DNA of 56,702 nucleotides from NCBI GenBank assembly GCA_944322145.1, contig CALUNW010000013.1, positions 1-56,702 of the forward strand. The letters run 5' to 3'. A model generated the notes under the pieces. That model saw nothing but the letters and a program-made list of their open reading frames with translations, was not told the DNA's origin and searched no databases. Within the stretch, counting starts at the first letter, position 1, and each line of letters begins with the position of its first letter. The position numbers were made by a program, and so were the translations under genes. The DNA comes from an uncultured Atopobiaceae bacterium (lineage in GTDB: Bacteria > Actinomycetota > Coriobacteriia > Coriobacteriales > Atopobiaceae). Positions 1 to 7,190 of the stretch are shown one piece after another.

Positions 1-116
1 GAGCCCCATGCAGTACCGAAGGGATTTGGGGCTAGTCGCATAGGATGGATTTGGTCCAGGATTCCCACCGCAGTCCCGTATTGTCTGGGGTTTTGTACCT
101 GTCCCCTTTTGATTGC
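1..116. other. Non-coding left edge downstream of azlD
   Basis: No convincing gene is visible on either strand. The stretch follows the azlD stop codon on the minus strand. On the minus strand it contains GGGGACAGGTAC, which resembles the GGGACAG core of the palindromic repeats elsewhere in the window, and AGCCCC/GGGGCT arms near bases 2-33 that could form a weak hairpin. It may be a degraded repeat at the end of the azlCD transcript. Confidence 0.4.
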
Positions 117-428
117 CTACACCGCCAGGCCAAGGAGCGCGTAGGCCGCCATGCCCGTGAGAGCGCACCAGATGAGAGAGCCCGTCCTTCTCGCCACCAC
201 CAGCACGACGGCAGCGGCAAGAAGTGCCTGCGGGTCGGGCGCGGTTGCGGGGTCAAAGAGGTCGTTTGCCACGAGCGCGGCGAAGGCGGCGGGCGGGATG
301 AGCCCGAGCGCCTCGCTCACGCGCGGCGAGAGCTCGCGGCCCCCGAGCGTCAGCAGCGGAACGCAGCGGCAGGCGAGAATGACGGCGAGCACGCAGGCGT
401 AGAAGACGAGGAAGTCCGTCGAGCTCAT
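117..428 (-). CDS. azlD: AzlD-like branched-chain amino acid exporter subunit
   Basis: A 103-residue, almost entirely hydrophobic protein with three to four predicted membrane helices, the usual size for AzlD. AzlD pairs with AzlC in the plasma membrane to export branched-chain amino acids or analogues. Its ATG overlaps the azlC stop codon as ATGA at 425-428, so the two are probably translationally coupled. Near its C-terminus the sequence VARRTG is encoded with AGA AGG arginine codons. These are disfavoured in this genome and coincide with a copy of the repeated word GTCCTTCTCG at 184-193 on the opposite strand. Family assignment rests on size, hydrophobicity and the azlC neighbour. Confidence 0.8.
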   Translation of the reverse strand: MSSTDFLVFYACVLAVILACRCVPLLTLGGRELSPRVSEALGLIPPAAFAALVANDLFDPATAPDPQALLAAAVVLVVARRTGSLIWCALTGMAAYALLGLAV

Positions 429-1132
429 CGCGCGGCGCTCCCCTCTCGGCCCGCGGCGCCGGCGACGAGGCCGGCGACCACGCCCGCGACGGCCCCCAGC
501 AGCACGGAGAGCGAACCGGCGCCCACGAGCTTGAGCGCCACGACCACGACTAAGGCCGTCGCCGCGACGACCGCGGTCACGCGCGTCCATCGCTGGCCCG
601 CGAGCAGGCAGATGAAGATCGCCGTCATGGCAAACGACATCACGGCCGTGGGGATGGCGAGCGCGGGCCCCACGAGCGCGCCGAGGGCGTTGGCAGATGC
701 CCAGGCGAGCATGCTCGCGACGTTGGTCACGGTGGCGCGCTCGATGTTCCACCTGCCGTCACCGGCGAAGCGGTCCATGTTGACGCCGAAGCTCTCGTCG
801 GTCACCGTAGCGGCGAAGAGGGTCGCGAGCGGTCGGGGGACGCCCCGCACGAACGGCGAGAGCGCGGCGGAGTAGAGCAGCTGGCGCGTGCTCACGAGCG
901 CCACGCTCGCGACCATCGAGGCGACGGGCGTCCCCGCGAGCGCGAGCGACGCCATCATGAACTGCCCCGCCCCGGAGTAGAAGGTCGCGGAGAGCAGGAA
1001 GGCGACGGCTGGGGACAGGCCGACCTCGGCGGCCATGACGCCGCACGGGATGCCGATGGCGACGTAGCCCATCATCACCGGGAGCGCCGCCGTGACGCCC
1101 GCTCGAAGGTCGTCTCTCGAGAGCACGATCAC
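425..1132 (-). CDS. azlC: AzlC family branched-chain amino acid exporter, large subunit
   Basis: A 235-residue polytopic membrane protein. It has the AzlC signature region with a glycine-rich first helix, then the stretch FYSGAGQFMMASL around residues 50-65 and STRQLLYSAALSPF near 85-100, both typical of AzlC. With AzlD it exports branched-chain amino acids; the substrate here is not shown by the sequence. The GTG start at 1132 overlaps the TGA of the upstream oxidoreductase (GTGA), and the stop overlaps azlD (ATGA). The three genes therefore form one tightly coupled minus-strand operon. Confidence 0.85.
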   Translation of the reverse strand: MIVLSRDDLRAGVTAALPVMMGYVAIGIPCGVMAAEVGLSPAVAFLLSATFYSGAGQFMMASLALAGTPVASMVASVALVSTRQLLYSAALSPFVRGVPRPLATLFAATVTDESFGVNMDRFAGDGRWNIERATVTNVASMLAWASANALGALVGPALAIPTAVMSFAMTAIFICLLAGQRWTRVTAVVAATALVVVVALKLVGAGSLSVLLGAVAGVVAGLVAGAAGREGSAAR

Positions 1133-2190
1133 GCGAGGTCCGCGGGGAAGCGCACGCCGGCCTGCATGCGAATCCGGTCCATGACGTAGAGCGAGTCGAG
1201 CGTCACGCGCTCGAAGCGGTCCCTGCGCTCGAGCGCCTCGCGCTCGCCGCGGACGGCGGCGGCAAAGTCCTCGATCTCGCAGACCATGTCCTTCTCGGGA
1301 ACGCTCGTCTCGACCGGGCGCAGCTGCGCCTCCCCCATCCTGAAGACCTGGCCGCCCCCCTCGGGCTCGTGGAGGCGCAGGTTGACCGGGCAGGAGATGG
1401 CGTCCCACACGAGCGTGCCGCGCTCGCCCTCCACCTGGGAGCCGATCACGTCGTCGCTTGTCTTGCCGTAGGAGAGGCTCACGATCTTGTCGCCGTAGTC
1501 AAGAAGCGCCTCGCCGGCGAGGTCGATCACCGGGCAGGGGTCGTCCGGCGCGCTCCCGGGGACGGGCGTCGTCACCGAGAAGGCGCGCACCTCGGCAGGC
1601 CGCCCGAAGAGCGCGACCGCGGGCTCGACGCAGTACACGCCGATGTCCATGAGGGCGCCCCCGGCGAGCGCAGGGTCGAAGATGTTGAGGCGCTCGCCCG
1701 CGAGCAGGCGCGCCATGCGCGAGGTGACCTTGGAGAAGCGCATGGTGGCCTTGCGGACCTGACCCAGGTCCTCGGCCACGACATGCTCGATCCGCGCGAA
1801 GCTCGGCACGTGGAGGCTGCGCACCGCCTCGAGGGCGACTACCCCCGCCGCACGCGCGGCCTCGAAGACGCCTCGTGCCTCGCGCTCGTTTGCCGCAAAG
1901 GCCTTTTCCACGAGGACGTGCTTGCCCGCCTCGATCATCCTGAGCGCCTGGGAGGCGTGCGCGCCGTTGGGGCTGGCCACGTAGACCGCGTCGACCTCGT
2001 CGCACGCGGCGAGCACATCGAGGTCGTCGAAGAAGAGGCGGGCGCCGAACCGCTCGCCAAACGAGCGGGCGCGCGCAAGGTCGCGCGAGTACGTCCCCAC
2101 GAGCTCTGCGCCCGGAGCCTCGGCGAGGGCCTGGCAGAACTGCTCGCAGATCCCGCTCGTTCCGATGGTGGCAAACCTAACCGTATCCAC
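1129..2190 (-). CDS. Gfo/Idh/MocA family NAD(P)-dependent oxidoreductase
   Basis: A 353-residue protein with an N-terminal Rossmann fold (VRFATIGTSGICEQF, residues about 3-17) and the EKAFAANEREA segment around 95-105. EK is the family signature at the active-site edge. The C-terminal half is the GFO_IDH_MocA alpha/beta dimerisation domain. Members oxidise sugars, inositols or dihydrodiols; the substrate cannot be read from sequence. The GTG start at 2190 is chosen because GGGGGAG lies just upstream. An ATG 60 bases further up lacks a ribosome binding site. It is first in the operon with azlC and azlD. Confidence 0.8.
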   Translation of the reverse strand: MDTVRFATIGTSGICEQFCQALAEAPGAELVGTYSRDLARARSFGERFGARLFFDDLDVLAACDEVDAVYVASPNGAHASQALRMIEAGKHVLVEKAFAANEREARGVFEAARAAGVVALEAVRSLHVPSFARIEHVVAEDLGQVRKATMRFSKVTSRMARLLAGERLNIFDPALAGGALMDIGVYCVEPAVALFGRPAEVRAFSVTTPVPGSAPDDPCPVIDLAGEALLDYGDKIVSLSYGKTSDDVIGSQVEGERGTLVWDAISCPVNLRLHEPEGGGQVFRMGEAQLRPVETSVPEKDMVCEIEDFAAAVRGEREALERRDRFERVTLDSLYVMDRIRMQAGVRFPADLA

Positions 2191-2320
2191 TGCTCCCCCT
2201 TCGTCGCACGGCCCGACGTGCGTGACGGACGGGCCTAGTGCCAGCGTCAAACCAGTGTCATGATTCTACATCGCCCACAACTGCTAAGGTGGACACAGGC
2301 AACGCAAGGAGCGACGAGCG

Positions 2321-3052
2321 ATGTACTCATTCGAGGGGCGCATACGATACAGCGAGTGCGACGAGACCGGGCGTCTCTCGCTCTTCTCGCTGATGAACTA
2401 CCTGCAGGACTGCTCGACCTTCCAGTCCGCGGGCATGGGCCTGGGCATAGACGGGCTCGAGGGGCGCGGGCTGGCCTGGGTCCTCGCAAACTGGCGCATC
2501 GAGGTCGACCGTCTTCCCCGCTTCGGCGAGGACGTGACGGTCTCCACCTGGTGCTACGAGATGACGCGCGCCCACGCGCTCAGGAACTTCCAGATGGAGG
2601 CTGCCGGCGAGGCGATCGTGCGCGCCAACACGCAGTGGTTCGTCTACGACACCGAGCGCGGGCGCGCCACGCGCGTGCCCGAGGACCAGCTGGTCTACCT
2701 CTCCGACGAGCCCTCGCTCCCGATGGGCCCGCTCACGCGGCGCCTCGTCCCCGCGGGTGACGGCACACGCTGCCCCGAGATGCGCGTGGCCCACCGCGAC
2801 CTCGACACCAACCACCACGTCAACAACGCGCGCTACGTCGCCTTCGCCCTCGAGGCGCTTGAGTCGCTCGGGCAGGCGGCGCCCGAGCCGCCGCTCACGC
2901 TCCAGGTCCAGTACCGCACCATGGCGTTTCTCGGCGGCGTCATCGTCCCCGTCACGCACCCCTGCGCGGGCGGCTGGGACGTCGACCTCACGGACGGCGC
3001 CGGGGCGACGCACGCCCTCGTAAGGATCCAGAAGCGAAAGGAAGACGCATGA
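2321..3052 (+). CDS. Acyl-ACP thioesterase, FatA/FatB-like hotdog protein
   Basis: A 243-residue double-hotdog protein. The N-terminal half starts YSFEGRIRYSECDETGRL, and the second hotdog contains DLDTNHHVNNARYVAFALE near residues 160-178, the conserved Asn-His region of acyl-ACP thioesterases. It hydrolyses acyl-ACP to free fatty acid and so sets chain length or recycles acyl chains in the cytoplasm. AAGGAG lies upstream of the ATG. It starts a plus-strand cluster, and its TGA overlaps the NUDIX ATG (ATGA at 3049-3052), implying translational coupling. Confidence 0.85.
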   Translation: MYSFEGRIRYSECDETGRLSLFSLMNYLQDCSTFQSAGMGLGIDGLEGRGLAWVLANWRIEVDRLPRFGEDVTVSTWCYEMTRAHALRNFQMEAAGEAIVRANTQWFVYDTERGRATRVPEDQLVYLSDEPSLPMGPLTRRLVPAGDGTRCPEMRVAHRDLDTNHHVNNARYVAFALEALESLGQAAPEPPLTLQVQYRTMAFLGGVIVPVTHPCAGGWDVDLTDGAGATHALVRIQKRKEDA

Positions 3053-3468
3053 GCACCCACGTCAGCGCGGCAATCATCCACCGCGACGGAAAGATCCTCG
3101 CGGCAAGAAGAGCGTCGGGGCCCCAGGAGGGGCTCTGGGAGCTCCCCGGCGGCAAGGTCGAACCCGGCGAGGGAGCCCTCGTCGCCCTGCGGCGCGAGAT
3201 CGCCGAGGAGCTGGGCTGCGAGCTGGGCCCCGCCTGGCTCTACGACACCGTCGAGCACGACTACCCCGACTTCCACCTCACGATGGACTGCTACGTCTGC
3301 ACGCTCCCCGAGGGGGCGGAGCCGGCCTGTCGCGAGGACGTTCACTCCGAGCTGCGCTGGCTTGCCCGGGAGGAGGCGCTCGACGTCGAGTGGCTGCCCG
3401 CCGACAAGGAGCTCATGGCGCGCCTCACCTACTTCTGGGACGAGACCTTCAGCGACCAGATGCTGTGA
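3049..3468 (+). CDS. NUDIX hydrolase, MutT-like
   Basis: A 139-residue single-domain NUDIX protein. The Nudix box is intact: GKVEPGEGALVALRREIAEE and following LG, around residues 36-58, matching G-x5-E-x7-RE-U-xEE-x-G. The LPGGKVEPGE start and the short length fit the MutT/CTP pyrophosphohydrolase group that sanitises oxidised nucleotides such as 8-oxo-dGTP. Substrate is inferred only. Position beside thyA and folA fits a nucleotide-pool role. The start overlaps the thioesterase stop. Confidence 0.85.
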   Translation: MSTHVSAAIIHRDGKILAARRASGPQEGLWELPGGKVEPGEGALVALRREIAEELGCELGPAWLYDTVEHDYPDFHLTMDCYVCTLPEGAEPACREDVHSELRWLAREEALDVEWLPADKELMARLTYFWDETFSDQML

Positions 3469-3512
3469 CGCGACCGGCTCGGTTATGATGTGAGACAGGC
3501 GAAAGGAGCGGC

Positions 3513-3851
3513 ATGGAGGACATGAGGGACGCGGCCGAGAAGAACGTCGAGCCCGTCATCGAGAGCGCGAGCGCGACGACGAGCCCTGACAACGCCAACT
3601 CCGGAAACGGCGCGTACATCGTCTTCGCGCTCGTTGCCGTCCTGCTGCTGGTGCTGGTCTCCGGACTCTCGAGCTGCGCCAGTGCGCTCTCCGACGTGGC
3701 CTGGCGCAACGCCGAGGCGCACTCGTGGGGCGGCAACGGCTACTACTACCTCGACGACGACTACTACGACGACTGGGTCGAGATCCTCGACGAGCTCGGG
3801 GGCTATGGGCATGACACCCACTACTTCAGCAGCTGGCGCGCGCCGCGGTAG
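3513..3851 (+). CDS. Small single-pass membrane protein of unknown function
   Basis: A 112-residue protein not recognised as a named family. Residues 1-33 are charged and polar. Residues 34-60 form one strong membrane helix (IVFALVAVLLLVLVSGLSS). The C-terminal part is rich in Tyr and Asp (YYYLDDDYYDDWVEILDEL). GAAAGGAG precedes the ATG by a good distance, so translation is likely. It lies 44 bases after the NUDIX gene and 18 bases before thyA, so it is probably co-transcribed. Confidence 0.65.
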   Translation: MEDMRDAAEKNVEPVIESASATTSPDNANSGNGAYIVFALVAVLLLVLVSGLSSCASALSDVAWRNAEAHSWGGNGYYYLDDDYYDDWVEILDELGGYGHDTHYFSSWRAPR

Positions 3852-3869
3852 CGCGCAGGAGGGAAGCGC

Positions 3870-4718
3870 ATGAGCAAGGCGGACGACATCTTCATCGCGA
3901 TGTGCTCGGACATCATCGAGCACGGGACCACCACGGAGGGCCAGCGCGTACGCCCCCGCTGGGAGGACGGCACGCCCGCCTACACCATCAAGCGCTTTGG
4001 CGTGTGCAACCGCTACGACCTGCGCGAGGAGTTCCCCGCGCTCACGCTGCGCCGCACGGCGCTGAAGTCCGCCATGGACGAGGTCCTCTGGATCTACCAG
4101 CGCAAGTCAAACAACATACACGACCTCAACTCCCACATCTGGGACGAGTGGGCCGACGAGACGGGCTCGATCGGCAAGGCGTACGGCTACCAGGTGGGCG
4201 TCAAGAGCCACTACCCTGACGGCGACTTCGACCAAATGGACCGCGTCCTCAAGGACCTGCGCGAGAACCCCTACTCCCGTCGCATCATGACCAACCTCTA
4301 CACCTTCGCCGACCTCAGCGAGATGAACCTCTACCCCTGCGCCTTCAACGCCATCTACAACGTGACGCAGGAGCCCGGCGAGGACCGCCCCACCCTCAAC
4401 ATGGTGCTCGTCCAGCGCAGCCAGGACGTGCTCGCGGCCAACAACTGGAACGTCTGCCAGTACGCGATCCTGCTCATGATGGTGGCCCAGGTCTCGGGCA
4501 TGAACGCGGGCGAGCTCGTGCACATGATCGCCGACGCGCACATCTACGACCGCCACGTCGACATCGTCCGCGAGCTCATCGCGCGGCCCACGCACCCCGC
4601 GCCGCGCGTGCGCCTGAACCCCGAGGTCACGGACTTCTACGCCTTCACGACCGACGACCTTATCGTGGAGGGCTACGAGCACGGCCCGCAGGTGAGGAAC
4701 ATCCCCATCGCCGTCTAG
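3870..4718 (+). CDS. thyA: Thymidylate synthase
   Basis: A 282-residue ThyA making dTMP from dUMP with methylene-tetrahydrofolate. Recognisable motifs are RRIMTNLY near 135-142, QRSQDVLAANNWNVCQYA near 184-201 and DAHIYDRHVDIVREL near 220-235. The catalytic Cys lies in LYPCAF at about residue 157. The usual PCH is PCA here, and the following segment differs from the E. coli type, placing it in a divergent ThyA subgroup. It is followed 8 bases later by folA, which regenerates the dihydrofolate produced, an operon logic seen in many bacteria. Confidence 0.93.
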   Translation: MSKADDIFIAMCSDIIEHGTTTEGQRVRPRWEDGTPAYTIKRFGVCNRYDLREEFPALTLRRTALKSAMDEVLWIYQRKSNNIHDLNSHIWDEWADETGSIGKAYGYQVGVKSHYPDGDFDQMDRVLKDLRENPYSRRIMTNLYTFADLSEMNLYPCAFNAIYNVTQEPGEDRPTLNMVLVQRSQDVLAANNWNVCQYAILLMMVAQVSGMNAGELVHMIADAHIYDRHVDIVRELIARPTHPAPRVRLNPEVTDFYAFTTDDLIVEGYEHGPQVRNIPIAV

Positions 4719-4726
4719 GAGGAGCC

Positions 4727-5287
4727 ATGAACGCCATCGTTTCCGTAACCAGCGACTGGGGCATCGGCTTTGACGGGCAGCTGCTCGTGCGCAACCGCGA
4801 CGACATGCGCCGCTTCGTCGACCTCACGATGGGCGGCACCGTGATCATGGGGCGAAGGACGCTCGAGAGCTTCCCTGGCGGCCCCCTCAAGGGCCGCCGC
4901 AACATCGTGGTCTCGGCGCGCCCCGACTACGAGCCCGAAGGCGTGGAGGTGGCGCGCTCCCCCGAGGGCGCGCTCGCGCTTGCGGGAGACGACCCCGAGA
5001 ACGTCTGGCTCATCGGCGGCGCGTCGGTCTACGAGGCGCTGCTCCCCCGCTGCGAGCGCGCGTACGTGACCAAGAACGCGTGCGAGGTCACCGCGGACGC
5101 GTGGTTTCCCAATCTTGACGAGGACGACGCCTGGTCCGTCGAGTCGACCGAGCCCGGCGGCATCACCGCTGACGGGGTGAGCTTCGAGTACGTCACGTAC
5201 CGTCACGTCGCGCGCGAGGACGCGCCCCGCAAGCCCTTCATCGGCTCGCTGCTCTCGCACCGCACGGCGCGCTCCAAGCGCGCGTAA
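4727..5287 (+). CDS. folA: Dihydrofolate reductase
   Basis: A 186-residue DHFR. The Met20-loop region is NAIVSVTSDWGIGFDGQLL at the N-terminus, followed by DDMRRFVDLTMGGTVIMGRRTLES (the active-site acidic residue and NADPH-binding MGRRT), and VWLIGGASVYEALL near residues 90-104. It reduces dihydrofolate from ThyA to tetrahydrofolate with NADPH. AGGAGG precedes the ATG. It has a short basic C-terminal extension (HRTARSKRA) beyond the usual DHFR end. Last gene of the cluster; repeats follow. Confidence 0.93.
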   Translation: MNAIVSVTSDWGIGFDGQLLVRNRDDMRRFVDLTMGGTVIMGRRTLESFPGGPLKGRRNIVVSARPDYEPEGVEVARSPEGALALAGDDPENVWLIGGASVYEALLPRCERAYVTKNACEVTADAWFPNLDEDDAWSVESTEPGGITADGVSFEYVTYRHVAREDAPRKPFIGSLLSHRTARSKRA

Positions 5288-5314
5288 GCGGCCTCGACAG
5301 GCCGCGTTTTCCCA

Positions 5315-5503
5315 GGTGCCAAAATCGGGTCAGGGTTTTCCCAGGTGCCAAAATCCGGGCATATGCGTGTGAGGGACACGCATTTCTCGCTTATCTGGCA
5401 CAAATCGCACGCATTTCTCGGAAATCAGGCACGAGACACGCATTTCTCGGAAAACAGGCACTCAGGGACCCGTGACACGCATTTCTCGGAAATCAGGCAC
5501 CTG
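5315..5503. repeat. GGTGCC/GGCACC inverted array, copy a
   Basis: The intergenic gap after folA holds two forward units beginning GGTGCC (5315, 5344) and four inverted units ending GGCAC (5397, 5428, 5457, 5496). A full unit reads roughly ACACGCATTTCTCGGAAA then TCAGGCAC, about 30 bases apart. Related arrays lie at 18008-18168 and 39326-39448 with different numbers of forward and inverted units. No gene is seen. Confidence 0.8.
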
Positions 5504-5548
5504 GTGAAATCCGATGCGCAGTGAAAGCCGAGCGCAGACGAACCCGAC

Positions 5549-6238
5549 CTAAGCTGCGGGCTCCGCCTCTGCGGCGGCATCGCCCTCGGCAGGGGCCGGC
5601 GCGAGGCCCGCGATCACGTTGGAGCCGCCGTACAGGGCCGAGAAGAACGACTCGTTGCCGCTGACCTGCGGCTCCCAGCTGCCGTCTTCCCCTTTTGCGC
5701 AGGGGACGTCAATCGTGGTGGTGACCGGGGACTCGTTTGCGTCGAGGTGATCGTAGACGCGCTGGACGAGGTTGGTGAACAGCCCCGCCTTTCCGCCCTG
5801 TGCGTAGGCGTCCTCCGCCTCCTGCGTGGACGAGAAGGACGAGAAGTCCGCGCCGGCGGCCTCGAGCGCGGCGGCGAGGCTCGTGTTGGTGACGGTCACG
5901 CTCACGGTTCCGGAGCCGTCCTCGACGGAGGCCTCCCCCATCTGGTACGAGAAGTGCCCGAAGCAGTGACGGTGCCACTCGTCGGCGTTCACCCCGTACT
6001 TCTGGAGCACCTCCATGGTCGCTGCGTCGCCGTAGTCAGCGGCGGGCCATGCCGCGTCCTCGGGCTCCTTGCCGTCCTCGTCGGCCACGGGCACGACGTA
6101 GCTCTCCATGAGCTCGGTCACGGCGTCGGTCGCTCGCTCGGCGTCGGAGCGGAAGACGCCAAGGGCGAACGCCCCGCACAGGGCGCCGATGAGGACTGCA
6201 GCCACGATTCCGATGACCAAAGGACGCTTGTCACGCAT
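5549..6238 (-). CDS. Membrane-anchored extracytoplasmic protein of unknown function
   Basis: A 229-residue protein with an N-terminal MRDKRP and a membrane helix (LVIGIVAAVLIGALCGAFALGVF, residues 7-29). The rest is a soluble domain, probably outside the cell, with an Ala/Glu/Pro-rich tail (APAPAEGDAAAEAEPAA). The Cys near residue 21 sits in IGALCGAF, so a lipoprotein box is possible but not canonical. GGGGGAG precedes the ATG. The overall plan resembles small actinobacterial lipoprotein or DUF5105-like proteins, but I do not recognise the family. It is transcribed alone. Confidence 0.65.
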   Translation of the reverse strand: MRDKRPLVIGIVAAVLIGALCGAFALGVFRSDAERATDAVTELMESYVVPVADEDGKEPEDAAWPAADYGDAATMEVLQKYGVNADEWHRHCFGHFSYQMGEASVEDGSGTVSVTVTNTSLAAALEAAGADFSSFSSTQEAEDAYAQGGKAGLFTNLVQRVYDHLDANESPVTTTIDVPCAKGEDGSWEPQVSGNESFFSALYGGSNVIAGLAPAPAEGDAAAEAEPAA

Positions 6239-6325
6239 GTTCTTCTCCCCCGTTGGTTTTCTCGTCTACCAGCTTAGCCGATGCGCCGGGCCGCGCAACC
6301 TCCGCGAGCCCGTCTCCACCACATG

Positions 6326-6357
6326 AAAAGGGCCCGCCAGCAAAAGCTGACGGGCCC
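6326..6357 (-). terminator. Rho-independent terminator of the APH-like gene
   Basis: On the minus strand the arms GGGCCCGTCAGC and GCTGGCGGGCCC flank a TTTT loop and are followed by TTTTC. It lies about 20 bases past the stop of the phosphotransferase gene at 6378. Confidence 0.85.
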
Positions 6358-6377
6358 AGAGGCGCTGCGGGATTCGA

Positions 6378-7151
6378 CTAGTCGATGTCGAGCGCGGCGT
6401 CGACCTGGCTGCGGAGGAACTCCTCGGCGTCCTTGCGGCCGCGGGAGAGCTCGGCGGCGGCCATGACGGGCACCCAGTAGTGCACCTTCTGCTTGGCGAT
6501 GTCGGCCTTCTTGGAGAAGACGTCCAGGTAAGCCTCGGCGTGACCCGGGTGATACATCTTGAAGAGGATGTAGGTCATAGCCGCGTCAGCCTCGGGGAGG
6601 CCGCGGGTGACGTGGGTCCAGTCGCAGGCGTAGAGCGTGCCGTCCTCGGCCACGATGACGTTGGAGGGGTTGTAGTCGCAGTGGCAGATGGAGCGGCCGG
6701 GGGCCATGCGGTCGGCGCGCATCTGGAGGTCGTAGCGCACGGACGGGTCGAGCTCCTTGACCTTGCCCACCATGCCGGCGATCTTGGTCTTCTGGTCCTT
6801 CATGAGGTCGGAAGCCGGGGTGTTCTGGATCTCCAGCTGGAAGTCCACGAACTGCTCGAGCAGCTTGTCGTACTCGGGCGTGCCCTCGGCGGCGTCCATG
6901 AGGGAGCGCATGGTGACGCCCGGGACGTACTCGGTGGCCAGGGCCCAGGAGCCGTCGGCGACCTGGGAGACCTCGAGGATCTTGGGGACGCGCACGCCGG
7001 CCTCGATGACACGGGCGATGTTCAGGGCCTCGTTGAAGATGTCGGAGGCCGGCTTCTCGGCCTTGAACACCTTGACGATGCGGTCGCCATCGACGTAGAC
7101 GGCCTTGTTGTGGCGCTCGACGATGACCTGCTTGCTGTCAGAAAGTTCCAT
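6378..7151 (-). CDS. Phosphotransferase (APH/choline-kinase-like) protein
   Basis: A 257-residue protein kinase-like phosphotransferase. ICHCDYNPSNVIVAEDG near residues 155-171 is the catalytic loop, a variant of HGD-x4-N with Cys in place of Gly. CDWTHVTRG near 176-184 supplies the metal-binding Asp, and the N-terminal lobe carries VYVDGDRIVKVF with the nucleotide-binding Lys. Relatives phosphorylate aminoglycosides, choline or sugars; the substrate is unknown. It follows adhE by 39 bases in the same direction, but the word GTTCTTCTCG (7172-7181, minus) lies between them. It has its own terminator. Confidence 0.8.
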   Translation of the reverse strand: MELSDSKQVIVERHNKAVYVDGDRIVKVFKAEKPASDIFNEALNIARVIEAGVRVPKILEVSQVADGSWALATEYVPGVTMRSLMDAAEGTPEYDKLLEQFVDFQLEIQNTPASDLMKDQKTKIAGMVGKVKELDPSVRYDLQMRADRMAPGRSICHCDYNPSNVIVAEDGTLYACDWTHVTRGLPEADAAMTYILFKMYHPGHAEAYLDVFSKKADIAKQKVHYWVPVMAAAELSRGRKDAEEFLRSQVDAALDID

Positions 7152-7190
7152 TGCTGCCTCCTTCTGGGCAACGAGAAGAACCGGCTGGGA

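Noticed and set aside
5315..5503. CRISPR-like array after folA
   Set aside because: Units occur in both orientations and the intervals are short and related to each other, unlike CRISPR spacers.
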